Source of the DNA: Macrolepiota albuminosa
Taxonomy: Eukaryota > Basidiomycota > Agaricomycetes > Agaricales > Agaricaceae
Length of the DNA stretch: 64,000 nt
Reading direction: 5' to 3'
Assembly: GCA_027475525.1 (NCBI GenBank)
Contig: JAMWFC010000091.1
Coordinates: 994,963-1,058,962, forward strand
Under the pieces are notes generated by a model. That model worked only from the letters and a program-made list of their open reading frames with translations. It had not been told where the DNA came from and ran no database searches. The translations under genes were made by a program, and so were the position numbers. Numbering within the stretch: position 1 is the first letter of the stretch; each line of letters starts with the position of its first letter. This document shows positions 19,026 through 30,652 of this stretch, one piece after another.

Positions 19026-20919
19026 CTAAATTCGAGTATGTGCAAGCTTGTTCATAGTATTCTCACCTAGAAGGCTCTCTGTCATCATGCTAGAGGAAAG
19101 TAGTGAAAGCTTTACTCACGTAGTCCAATCAAGGCACCATCTACGGCCATTTGCTTGATTCTCATAGCCAACATTGCAGGAGGCATATTGCCATACCGAG
19201 AAATAACGCAAGCAATCACTCCCGCAACATTAGAAGTTGCCTAATTGACAATTTTACATCAAAATTACAAAGCATATGTGATTATACGGACCATAGATGT
19301 GCCGCTGACTTGAGTAGTCTTGTCCTTAGATCCAATTGTGGCAGTGGTGATCTTGCTGCTGGGGGCAAAACAAGTCGACACTAGGACCATAATTGGACTT
19401 CTGGTTTGGTCTATCTTTGATGGTACTGGCACCAACAGTTATGACGCTGAGCGAATGAGCAGGAGACCGAGTTCTTGCGTCTTTTCCCTGATTTCCCGCT
19501 GCGGCCTAAACAACGACCCAGTGATAGTCAGTTTTATATTTCATAAGCTGGAATTTACCCACAACAACATGAATTCCTTCTGCAATCAGCTAAAAAGAAG
19601 ATTGAAGATCAGAGCAACTTCAGAGATAGATGGCGCATACCGATTGAACAGTTTGATCCACTCATTCATCACTTCCAGTTGAAAGGGACATGGAGACAAC
19701 AGAAGGACGTCGCCCATTCTGAATATATCTTCTCCGAATGAAATGCAGCCCATCAAAGGTGTAAATTAATCCTTAGAAATGCACATTTGATTATAGAGAG
19801 GTTGGGTATCTCATTATGTACTTTCCTAGTTTATAAAGGATTAATTTTTTGGCGGCATAGAGTACAGTGTGCGAAATACGCACCCTTTTATATGCCCTAC
19901 CTGGACTGCAATAATATTGGCTTTCTTTGCAACCCCGAATCGCTTGCCTCCCGCAATGGCTCTAAAATCCTAAATGAGCCATATTGAACAATGAACTTGA
20001 TGGTTTTAACTTTTGACTCACGTGCACTGCGTCCCATGGCCATGTGTATCCTGCTCTTGCGCAGGTGGTTTCTCATAGGTTCTGCCATCATTTCCATGAA
20101 ACGTTCCTCCCCATATTACACGCCCTTGGAACTCGTCCTGCATTGTGCAGTCGGCATCTGCGAGAAGGGGACCATGAAGCAAAGCACTCATATGTTCCGT
20201 ATATACACCTTTGACAATAATCAAAGTCAAAGCAGAACATGAAGACATCGTATGCGTACCAGTGTCTGTGATAACATTGCATTGTTGGAACCCAAAGTGT
20301 TCGAAAACAATAGTAGAAAAACTCACCAATAACATAAATGTCAACACCCAACCCAGCATTCTCATCATGAGAATATCTATAATTTAGGTCACTGATGACA
20401 GATTCAGCTGGGTTAATTGCATTTGACAGAGGCCTACTTTGCTTTCCCCTCGATTTTGGTTGATGAGGTCAGACGTGAAAGTCCCCATGGCGCATCACGT
20501 CTGTGAAAATATCAGCCGTTGACAATCAGAATGTCATAGAGGAAAAACGGACTGGACATTTGTTGCCTCAAGTACTATCTCTGGTTCAAGGCTGATGTAC
20601 TTGACCGCGCGGTTTTCCCTCAAGGACGCAACTTCAGCTTTGGTTAAAGAAACTATTGAAGAGTAAGGGATGAATCAGTTTAAATTAGTCGATAGGGCAC
20701 TGAGGCTTATCAGCGAAGGCATTAATCAAATCCCATTTGCCGCGTGCCTTTATATCTTCGGCCTGAGGGCTCAACCTTGACGTTGTGATTTAGCTGTACG
20801 ATATAATTTTGGGTAGACCGACTGCCAAATCCTAGAACTTGGAGAGCCAATATAGTAGTTGAAATGTATGCAAGTAGGACCGGCCAAATTGCCGTCAAAG
20901 AATAGATTGATACACGCAT
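19026..20919 (-). pseudogene. Subtilisin-like serine protease (peptidase S8), copy A
   Basis: Secreted S8 protease of the proteinase K/cerevisin kind. Start 20919 gives a signal-peptide-like N-terminus (MRVSIYSLTAIWPVLLAYIS). A propeptide I9-type segment (NYIVQLNHNV ... VKYISLEPEIVLEATN) and the mature start APWGLSRLTS (about 20440-20490) follow. The catalytic Asp motif VIDTG is assembled across introns near 20270-20320. The catalytic His motif HGHGTQCT is at about 20030-20060, with GRVIWGGTFHGNDG just before it. The catalytic Ser motif SGTS is at about 19293-19310. Several short GT-AG introns interrupt the gene. Copy A has an extra A near 19374, which shifts the frame just before the Ser motif, so it is probably inactive. 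The homologous gene at 24191-25868 shows the unshifted version (VDLFAPGSK). Confidence 0.75.
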
Positions 20920-21397
20920 TTTTGTGCGTTGTGATATACGAATCGGCTAGTCAAGACCCAGACCACTCAGTAGGGAAGTTCTTTCACAGCACTAGTTTCA
21001 AAAGATAGAGGGGAAAATGTAAATGATTACAAGTCCAGCTTGTAATCGTGATAATGTGGAAAAGCATTAAACACTCAGAGTCCTTTATAAACCTGCCGTC
21101 AGTATCGGTTAAATGTCCATCAATGACCGTAGTATGCACCCACAGGAACATGAACCATCAGTAGATGTGAAAGACAATCAACACTGTGCCATTGCCGGTA
21201 ACTGTTTCACCCTCCCGTCCATGGCCATAGTCATACTTTCAAGGTAGTCTTACGTTTTGGATTCCAACCGGCCTATCTCCATGTAAGACATCAAAATACA
21301 AAAAATAATCATTCAAGGACTGTATATGTTGTCCAAGCCTATGACACTAGCGTACCAATTTCCATCTCTCTCTTGCTGCTCGAGCATTCGAGATAGC

Positions 21398-23245
21398 CTA
21401 GTGAATAGCTGGTGCATGAGGGGTCTCTCGATCAAAGGTGACTTGGCAATAGGTTGGAAAAAGTCCAGCTAGCAAGTTTGCTGCTGCATTGTCGAGTGTG
21501 TCGAAGAAAAATGTAAAGCCCAGGTCAAGTACTTGAAGAACATCAAGTGGGACAACATCATTGTTTATCGATGTTTCACACGCATGCGTCGTGTTCACCA
21601 GAATAGCAAACTATGTTAGTTTCGGGCAGTGGCGAACAAAGAGGCGAAGATGATCAAACATAAAGGTCACGGAACAAGGACTGGCCCGGCGTGGACACGG
21701 AGCGAGTTTTAAAACTTTTATTGGAGGAAGAGAAAGTGCAAGTTCCTCTATGTCCTTGGGAGAAAAGACAAGTTGCTCTTCCGTATCCAGTCGCAATCGA
21801 GTCAGCTGATAGGAGAGAAATCCTCTCATCGAAGGAAACACGGATGATTTGTCCCACACAAAATCCCGGAGCAGAAGATCAGTGACGTCTGGACTTTTCT
21901 TACAATTGCAGGAGACACGGAGGAGGATGGGTCGTCGCTGCAGACGGAACTTTCAACAATAAGTGATGGAATGTGCAACGGGAAGTGCTCATCATCCAGA
22001 AGTCGAGAGATCATGTACGAGCATCCTGAGATTGCCAGCCTGGTAAGCACCGGAAAAGCCCCCTTTCTGAAAGGACGAGGAAGAGAGTGTTTCCCTTCGC
22101 AAGGACAGGAGGATGTCCCAGAACTGGTTCGGATTTCTTCAAGGGCTTGGCACATGGATAATGACTCGAGTACTACATATGACACAGTATAGTAAGGTAG
22201 AACAACAGTCCTTAAGCATGGAAGGTCTTTGAGAGCCACGAAAGTTGTGAGAAGATCGTCCACTGTGACTTCATAATTAATCTTGAGCTCAACGAGACCA
22301 AATAGTTGTTGGATGAGGTTGGTAGGGATCAAAGGGATAGAAGGGTCACGATCTTCATAATTAGAGAACCATATGTGCCATAGTCTCACAGTTGAGTGGA
22401 AAAGGATGGTAGCTTGTCGTGTGTCCTGGTAAACAACAGAATCCAGGGTGTGTAGGTCCTGAAACACGTCAGAGACAGGCCGATTCCTAAAAATAAGTTC
22501 AAGGACGGAATACATGGTTTCGACCATAAATTCTGTGTCGCTATATGAGACCCAGTCAATTACCAGTGTATGAACGAGCTTTGAACATTGAAGAAGACGC
22601 GGCCAGTCTAAGGAAAGTGGAGGCTAATTTTAGAGTTAGGAAAGGTAGATGATGTTGGGACATCACGATGTGACAATGTGATGTGGCGAATACCCGAGCC
22701 ATTGTTAAGGGTGCTTTGACATGTACGGTGGCCAGGACTGCTTTGTCCATAGAGCACATATAACTAGGACGCACTGACATGAGTACCCTCAGTTGTGTTT
22801 ACACATTACTGAGGGTACGTCGACTATTACCATTACTTCACACGGACTCACACTTACACGATTTGTACCTAGACTTACGCTCACTGTGTAAAATTCTAGG
22901 TACTCTAATATTAGTTGTGTTTACACATTACTGAGGACTTACGCTCACTGTGTAATATTCTAGGTGTAGACGACGGTCTACATATTGCTGTACAGTTCAA
23001 GTTCTAACAGATGACACTAAAAATGGCGTATTCACATTGAATATCTGTTCAAAATCCCATGATGCAAGGTTCTTCAAAAGCCCTACAAATTGCTCGTCTG
23101 AATCCACCACCCTCCACAACACGGGTTTCGCCACTTCCGCCCAAAATTTGCAAACTCGCGTACCCATGGCAACAGAATGTACGACAGAAAAGGATAAAAT
23201 GAGATGGAGTAGTTCGGGAGCATTGAGTACCTTGTCTGTATTCAT
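21398..23245 (-). pseudogene. F-box/LRR-like protein, copy A, broken
   Basis: The N-terminus from 23245 (MNTDKVLNAPELLHLILSF) has an F-box-like sequence continuing SVAMGTRVCKFWAEVAKPVLW. F-box proteins recruit substrates to SCF ubiquitin ligases. Downstream blocks (22556-22780, 21826-22527, 21398-21859) hold leucine-rich segments such as LFGLVELKINY and LPCLRTVVLPYY. The frame stops at 22997 because about 365 bp (22650-23010) are inserted relative to copy B, and further shifts follow. Divergent Agaricomycete F-box proteins commonly look like this. Function of this one is unknown. Confidence 0.6.
22650..23010. mobile_element. Small insertion with hairpin and internal repeats (MITE-like)
   Basis: Absent from the corresponding place in copy B (about 27235-27245). 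It contains a 10-bp inverted repeat GTACCCTCAG ... CTGAGGGTAC (22783-22792 and 22809-22818) and two copies of CTTACGCTCACTGTGTAA. AGATGA occurs at both edges and may be a target duplication, but this is uncertain. No coding capacity. Confidence 0.45.
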
Positions 23246-23385
23246 CTTCACTCTGGCTCCCAAATATTTGGAATATGATAATAATTGATTAGCCCGCGCC
23301 TTATGTAAGGTTTTGATGCCCCTCAAGTGGATGTTACCTTTTCGTCCTTAACGCATGATATCCCTGTCATCATCTGTTTTAAACT

Positions 23386-24020
23386 TCATTCCATAACTTG
23401 ATCTACCTTTTTCTTGATATTAATCGTGGCCCCACTTTGTACAACATCAATACCCGACACTTCCAGGGCTGCCTCGAAGGAATCCCAGAACCTGGATAAC
23501 CAATATATGAGAAAGGAAGTAAGTAGGGGCCAGCTTGCAAAAGAAATATCGATACGCGCATTTTGGTGCATTGCGACCACGAGCACTCAGCAGGGAAGTT
23601 CTTTTATAACATGGCGTATAAAAGATGGATGGTAAATGATTGCAAGACCACCTTGTGAGCGTTGAATACTCAGAGTGCTATATAAACCTGTCCATCAGTG
23701 CTGGTGGGACGTAATCATACCCATCAGTAGATGTTTAGAACGATCAACACCGGTCATTGCTGGTGACCATTTCACCGTCCATGGCCATCTTCATACTATC
23801 AAGGTCTATCTCAGATAATCATCCAAGGGCTATCTGCATTTTCCAAGCCTATAAAATAAAAGGCTAGTTCGTCAAGTTCATTCGCTCTTTGCCGCACCAG
23901 CATTCAAGGTCTTAACCTGATAGATATCCGGTGCATGAGCAGTGTCGTGAGCGAGAGTGACTCGACAGTAAGTTGGGAGAAGTCCAGCTAGGAAATTTTC
24001 AAAATAAGTATCATGACAGC
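23386..24020 (-). pseudogene. Third, partial protease/F-box unit (remnant)
   Basis: Contains, in order on plus: a decayed S8 N-terminus (the stretch ending ATCGATACGCGCATTTTGGT, comparable to 20900-20925 and 25850-25870), the shared upstream region with CTCAGAGTGCTATATAAACCTG, and a fragment matching the F-box gene 3' end (23830-24010, against 21340-21490 and 26240-26390). It shows the cluster once had at least three units. Confidence 0.6.
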
Positions 24021-24190
24021 GAGCTGTATACCGCCCAGGTTTCCAAGGTCGCGACTTCATGCTATACACTCTCATCTTCTAGCATACCTTTATTCGGTTG
24101 TTTTTGTTGCTTCCACGGTCACTGATATCACAAGATTGACTGACAAGAGGACAAAACATCAGATAAGGAGAGTGCTAAGAGAGCGGATAT

Positions 24191-25868
24191 CTAAACTCGA
24201 ATATGTGTCAATTTGCTCATAGGATTCTCGCCTAGTGAGCTCCTTGTCATCATGCTAGAGGAAAGGAATTAAAGATGTACTCACGGAGTCCAATTAAGGC
24301 ACCATCTACGGCCATTTCCTTGATCCTCATAGCCATCATTGCAGGAGGCATATTGCCATACCGAGAGATAACGCAAGCAGCCACTCCCGCGACGTGAGGA
24401 GTCGCCTAATTAACGTGGTTTCATTGCAATTACCAAGTATATGTGATTATACGTACCACTGATGTGCCACTGACTTGAACAGTCTTGTCCTTAGATCCAA
24501 TTGTTGCAGTGGTTATCTTGCTACCAGGGGCAAACAAATCAACACTAGGACCATAATTGGACTTCTGGTTTGGTCTATCCTTGATGGTACTGGCACCAAC
24601 AGTTATGACGCTAAGCAGACGAGCAGGAGACCGAGTTCTTGCATCTTTTCCCTGATTTCCCGCTGCGGCCTAAGCAACGACGCCCCCACACATAGTCAGT
24701 TTCATATCGCATAAGCTGGAATTTACCCACAACAACATGAATTCCTTCCGCGACCAGCTAAAAAAAAAATCGAAGTTCAGAGACAACTCGGAAGACAAAC
24801 CGCGCGTACTGATTGAACTACTTCATCAATTTCATCATCACTTTCAATTGAAAGGGACATGGAGACAACAGAAGGACGTCGCCCGTTCTGAATATATCTT
24901 CTCCGAATGAAATCCAGCCCTTCCAAGCTGAAAATTGATTTCAGACATTCACTTTAGATTACAGACCGGTTGAGTATCTTACAACCCCCTAATAAGTACT
25001 TTCCTAGTTTAGAAAAGATCAATGTATCTTGATACAAGTGGGCGGAATACACACCCTGTTACTTGCCCTACCTGGACTGCAATAATATTGGCTTTCTTTG
25101 CAACCCCGAATTGCTTGCCTCCCGCAATGGCCCTAAAAGCTTAAATGAACAACACTCACCATCAAACTTGACCATTTCTACTCACGCGCACTGCGTCCCA
25201 TGGCCATTTTTGTCCTGCTCTTGCGCAGTTGGTTTCTCATAGATTCCCCTATTATTTCCACGAAACGTCCCTCCCCATATTACACGGCCTTGAAACTCGT
25301 CCTGAAATTCAAAGTTGGCATCTGCGAGACGGGAGCATCAAGCAAAGCACTCATATATACACCTTGGCAATAGCCATAAATAATCAAGGTCAAAGAACGG
25401 CTTCACATGCGTACCAGTGTCTGTGATAACATTGCATTTATTACATTCCTAAGTGTTAGAAAGCAACAGTAGAGAAACTCACCAATAACATAGATGTCAA
25501 CACCCGACCCAGCATTCTCATCATGAAAATATCTATATGTCAAGTCCCTTGGTGACAAAATTCAGCTTGGTAAATCGTCTTTCACCCAGACTTACTGTGT
25601 TTTCCCCTCGATTTTGGCCGACGAGGTCAAACGTGAAAGTCCCCATGGTGCATTATGTCTGTGAAAATATCAGCTTTCAATGATTAATATGTCCATATAG
25701 AGGACAGACGAACTGAGTTGTTGTGGTCACGTTGCGATTTAGTCGGACGATATAATCTTCGGTAGACTGACTGCCAAATCCTAGAACCTGGACAGCCAAT
25801 AGAGGAGTTGGAAAGTATGGAAGTAGGACCAGCCAAATTGTTGTCAAAAAAAAGATTGATACACGCAT
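24191..25868 (-). pseudogene. Subtilisin-like serine protease (peptidase S8), copy B
   Basis: Paralogue of 19026-20919. Start 25868 (MRVSIFFLTTIWLVLL signal peptide, then VQVLGFGSQSTEDYIVRLNRNV). About 200 bp of propeptide are missing compared with copy A; the mature start APWGLSRLTSSAKIEGK follows at about 25590-25655. The Ser region is in good frame: VDLFAPGSKITTATIGS, then SGTSV and, after an intron, ATPHVAGVAACVISRYGN and MPPAMMAMRIKEMAVDGA (about 24290-24400). S8 proteases usually need the propeptide to fold, so copy B is probably not functional although its catalytic domain is better preserved. Confidence 0.72.
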
Positions 25869-26371
25869 TTTTTAGCGTCGCAACCAGGAGCACCCAGCGG
25901 AGAAGTTCTTTTAGCACTGCTTGTAAAAGATAGAGAGAGAATGATTACAAGGCCGGCTTGTAATTGTGGAAATGTGGAAAAGTGTTCAACACTCAGACTG
26001 CTTTATAAACTTGTCATCAGTATCGGTTGGTCGTAATCATATTTTCTGTCCGTTAATGACCGGAGTGTGCACCCGCAGGAAAATGAACCATCAGTGATGA
26101 ATACCGTGTCCTTGCCGGTAACCATGTCATCCTCCCGTCCATGACCATATTCATACTTTCAAGTGTTCCGTTGGAAGGCATATCTCCAGTAAAGACATCA
26201 AAACGCAAAGATAACCATCCAAGGACTGTATACATTCCAAGCCTATGAGACTCGTTAACCAACTTCCATCTTTCTTTTTCTGCTCGAGCATTCGAGATAG
26301 CCTGCTGGATATCTACGAGGAGTATCTCGATCAAAAGTTACTTGGCAGTAGGTAAGTTGGAAAAAGTCCAG

Positions 26372-27481
26372 CTAGCAAGATTTCTGTTGTATTGCCAAGC
26401 ATGTAAAACAAAAATGTGATGCCGAGGTAAGCTCTTGGAGAACTTGGAGAACAGCAAATGCAATCGCATCATGCGTAAATCTTTCGTGTGTGTGTGATGT
26501 ATCCAGCAAAATAGTGAACTTCATTAGTTTGTGGTAGTGGCGAGCAAACAGGCAAATATAGTCGAATGTTAAAATTGAGAACCGAGAATCGCCCGTGCGG
26601 GTCCTAGATATAGAATTCAATCTCTGGAAGAGAGCATGCAGATTCCTCATTGTCTGTAGCTGCATAGGCACGTTGCCCTTGCATATATTGAGTCAGTTAA
26701 TAGGAGAGGAATTCCCTCAACAAAGAAAATAAAGCTGATTTGTTCCAGATAATGTCCCTGAGCACAAATCAGTGACGTCTGGACAAGGATACACGGAGTA
26801 GAATGGGTTATTGCTGCATATGAAACTTTCAACAAGCGATGGGATATGAAACAGGAAGTGTTCATAATCCAGAAGTCGAGAAATCAAGTATGAACATCCT
26901 GAGATTGCCAGCCTAGTAAGCATTGGAAAAGCCCCCTTTCTGAAAGGACGAGGAAGGGAGTGTTTCCCTTTGCAGGATGCCCCAGAACTGGTAATGACTC
27001 GAGTACGGCATATGACACAGTATAATAAGGTAGAACAACCAGAATCCAGGGTGTTTAAGTGTGGAACTACGTCAGAGACAGCCCGATTTTCAAAAAATTC
27101 AAGCACAGAATTCATGTCCGACCATGAATTCTGTGTCGCTATACGAGACCCAGTCATTTACCAATATATGCACGAGTTTTGAACATTTAAGAAAACGCGG
27201 CCAGTCTGGAAAGGGGAGTCTAATTTGAGAGTTAGGAAAGGTGAGTGGACACTAGAAATGGGGTTATTCACACTAAACTTTTGTTCAAAATCTCATGATG
27301 CAAGGATGCTCAAAAGCCCTATAAATTGTTCGCCTGAATCCACTACCTTCCACAACACGGGTTTTGTCACTTCCGCCCAGAATTTGCAAACTTGCGTGCT
27401 GATAGCAACGGAACGCACAGCAGAAAATGAGAAAATGAGATGGAGTAGTACTGGAGTAGTGAGCGCCTTGTTTGTATTCAT
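26372..27481 (-). pseudogene. F-box-like protein, copy B, broken
   Basis: Paralogue of 21398-23245. Start 27481 (MNTNKALTTPVLLHLIFSF, then SVAISTQVCKFWAEVTKPVLWKVVDSGEQF). Later blocks at 26717-27157 keep the phrase GKHSLPRPFRKGAFPMLTRLAISGCSYLISRLLD... seen in copy A. It is shorter than copy A because of an internal deletion (about 26985-27045 region against 22100-22450). Multiple frame breaks. Confidence 0.55.
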
Positions 27482-28383
27482 TGTTTATGGAAGTATCGAA
27501 AATTTTGGAGTTGTGGTACGTAATTGATCGGCCAGTTGTCTGATGCAGTAAGGTTGTAAGTTTTGATGGATCTCTTTTCTCCCCCAGTTACCCTAGTTAC
27601 CTGTTGGAATGGTTTGTTCTTGACGCATGCTATCCCTGTCATCATTATCATCATTTGTTTCAAACTTCATTCCATAACATCAAACTTGGTCTACCTTTTC
27701 TTGATTTCAGTATCATTAATCATGGCCCCACTATGTACAACATCAACACCTGACGCCTGGGCTGCCTATGCAAACGAGAGAGGTTCATCTTTTCTCCTCT
27801 ATCATTCCTTGGCAAAGACTGATAATGCTGAAAGGTCTGAAACCAGGCCGACGTGTAGCCAGAATTGATAGAATCAAAATCTAACTTGCGAAATTATTAA
27901 GACATCTACTGACTAACCCTCATCTCACAGATATGTAGAGGGACGAGACCGAGCTACAGACAATTCAGACTATGTAACCACACTCTAAATTGCCACTTTT
28001 CATATGGTTTGTATAAAAATAAAACTGACCGGGCAGTTGACTGCCATCTTCTCCCTTCGTGTCTCCGCAACTTGCCAACATTAACTACTCCTACAAAGCC
28101 GATCCCTCCGTCCTCTCTGTAAACACCGGCACATCGATTGCAAGAAACCCAGAAAGAGTTGAGTGTTTTGTTGAGGAAAGTGATGTAAGTTGGCATTGCT
28201 TATTATAACACTGTGTGCCACTAATTCAGGAGCCCGCTCCAGATGCCTTGCCCCATATACTACGGTCGTTCATGTAGATGTAAGCAAAAGAAACACTGCT
28301 CTTCGGCAATTGAGGGGTTTGTCTTGCAATTGGCTTCATGACTACTACTACTACTAGCAAGTAATCTCTGCCCCATTACGAGC
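27482..28383. other. Intergenic, end of the duplicated unit
   Basis: 27600-27770 matches 23340-23480 (shared ACAACATCAACACCTGACGC-type sequence), so it is the distal edge of the duplicated unit. 27780-28383 is single-copy, with no gene I can recognise. It includes the downstream region of the aldo-keto reductase. Confidence 0.5.
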
Positions 28384-29651
28384 TTATACTTCTCCTTTCC
28401 ATTCTGACAGTGTAATGCAATCACCCACAGGTACAAGAAATGGTGGGTATCGATCTCCAGCGACATCAGCCGCTTCAACGAGTTGTCGAATGGCTTTGAC
28501 GTCCCCCGGTACCAACGAAATTTCTGCACTGAGCGCATTTTCCTCGCCACGCTCGATGCTGCGAATACCGGGAATGGGAATGACTGTCGTAATCAGGAGA
28601 AATAATATGGCTAAGCAAAAAGGCCCGGTTACAAAGTTGGACGTACAGTTGGGATGTTCCGCAAGGATCCACGCAAGAGTTATCTGGCTGGCTGTTGCCT
28701 TGTACTTGTCTGCAAATTTTTGAAGCTGGTCAATAATCTTCAAATTCTTTGGGAAGTTTTCCTCCGAAAACCTGGGTAACATCCTCCTACCGTCCCCCTC
28801 GGCGAAGTCGGCAGGGGACTTGAACCTGCAGCATCAACCATTATTATGACGGTTTACCCTGACCTGTATGTCGACATACCTTCCGGTTGTTAGACCCCGT
28901 GAAAGTGGGGAATATGCAACAACAGCCATTCCTGCTTGGTCGATAGCGCCTGAAAAGCCGGTCTTCTCTACGTAGAGTTCGAAGGGACTGAACTCCATTT
29001 GTGCCGCAATGATCTTCTCTCCAAGTCCGGGAACTGCCTTTGCCCGCTTCAAGGTTGCGATACTCGGCTCTGAAAGTCCAAGCCATTTGATCTGTCCGCC
29101 CTCAACAAAAGGCCGCAAAGTTTCGAGCACGATCTCAATTGGGACTTCTGGATCTACGCGGTGTTGGTAGTACAGGTCGATGTAGTCCGTTTGCAGCCGT
29201 TCCAGCGACTTCTTCAACTGCTGAACAATATATGAAGGCTGACTGTTGGGCTTATAATCCGTCTTAGCTGGGTCAAATGAACCGAATTTTGTAGCAAGGA
29301 ATATTTCGGAACGACGGCCGGTTTCAGCGAACCACTTGCCAATTAACTCTTCGCCTGTAGACGATATAGGGCTGAGGCATGCGCAATTATGACGTGCTTA
29401 CTATGACCGTAGATATCAGCAGTGTCCCAAAATGTCATCCCGCGGTTCGCTGAATAAGTCAACGTTTCGAAAGAGACTTTGTCATCATTAGCGCCGTAGA
29501 TCGACCCCAGGGCGGCGCCCGAACCCATCCCTGGCGGCAGCGATACATGATTTACACAAAGTCGTATGCTCGACGACTCACCCATAGTTCCAAGACCTAT
29601 GGCACTAACGGATGGTCCATTCCTTCCTAGGTTACGTTTTCTAAGAGGCAT
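28384..29651 (-). CDS. Aldo-keto reductase
   Basis: NADPH-dependent carbonyl reductase, cytosolic. Exons 29582-29651, 29402-29530, 28880-29354, 28647-28825, 28384-28583. Introns of 51, 47, 54 and 63 nt are GT-AG, and phases agree (1053 nt, 350 residues). Start MPLRKRNLGRNGP at 29651. The catalytic tetrad is visible: Asp and Tyr in FWDTADIYG, Lys in IFLATKFG, His in DLYYQHRVDP. NADPH-site features are WLGLSEPS, AQMEFSPFE, YSPLSRGLTTGR and IPIPGIRSIERGEEN. Length and order fit the AKR13-like family of fungi and yeasts (pyridoxal reductase/YakC relatives). The substrate cannot be told from sequence. No lesion seen, so this is one of the few intact host genes. It is transcribed away from the TF cluster side, with about 1 kb between them. 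Confidence 0.93.
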
Positions 29652-30652
29652 CTTGAAGGCGATTAAATTACCAGGCGTTATATATACTGTCGCACAAACA
29701 GCTGAACAACTGATCAACTCTCCCAGCAGGCACAATCGTTTTTTTTCCAAATTGTGTATATGGCACACGGGGGAAAGCATGACAACAAGACTCCGTGAGT
29801 ACATGGTCTTAATTGGTTCCACAGAGTACGTAGGCACCCACGACGTGTGTAGCGTGTGATATTTAGTGCTTCCCTTCTGTGATGCCTTCCCGCTGATCCC
29901 GCAATCGGTCACTCGTTCGAAGGTGTTTGACAGTCACTCCCATCCTCAAGAACAAGTCTCATTGGCTGATTGCCTCGTACATAACGTTCTACCGCCGAAT
30001 CACCATCCACCGATGGTACCTACACGTCCTGACGACGTGTTACTTGTTGGAGTAAATACACCTATTTCCGCGCATCCGATTGCTCCCAGGCCCTCTTTCT
30101 GCAGCCAGTCGTTTCCGTCTCATTGACGGGCAACTAAGTACCTTGTCGTCCTTGTGTCCATAGATAGTCCCTTACTCGATATCGTAGCCTCATTTTTGCT
30201 TTGCGTCTGCCTAGGTACACGAATATCAGCTGTTTACCTCTCATCGACGCCCAACTAAGGCTCCTGTGTTCGGGACGACGAGAATTTCGGTACTATCATA
30301 TCTTGGTCTAAGATTCGATCGATATGGGACACTGAGTAGATTTAGAAAGGGTAATTACTCAGTCGCACGATATATAAATACATCGACAATCAAACAAGTG
30401 ACCCCTTGGGGGCGCATGTATCAACTCTGGTGAAATCAGTCAATCAATAACTGATACCCGGTTGCTGTTTCTTTAGAAGTACGTGTACAAAGTTCATACC
30501 CTGCGAACCAATGATATATCATGACAATGATACGAATAGTTCCTCACTATCTATACATTCCTGAAACGACAAGGCAAAAGGCTGAGTCACGTCAAGACGA
30601 ATTCAACAGAATTGAAAAAAGACGAACCATAACATAGACCATCATAATAGGT
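29652..30652. promoter_or_regulatory. Intergenic: AKR upstream region and TF downstream region
   Basis: The aldo-keto reductase promoter should lie in 29652-30000; short pyrimidine runs occur at 29740-29760. The rest lies downstream of the transcription-factor stop. TATATAAATACATCGAC near 30370 is a TATA-like string. No gene seen. Confidence 0.35.
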
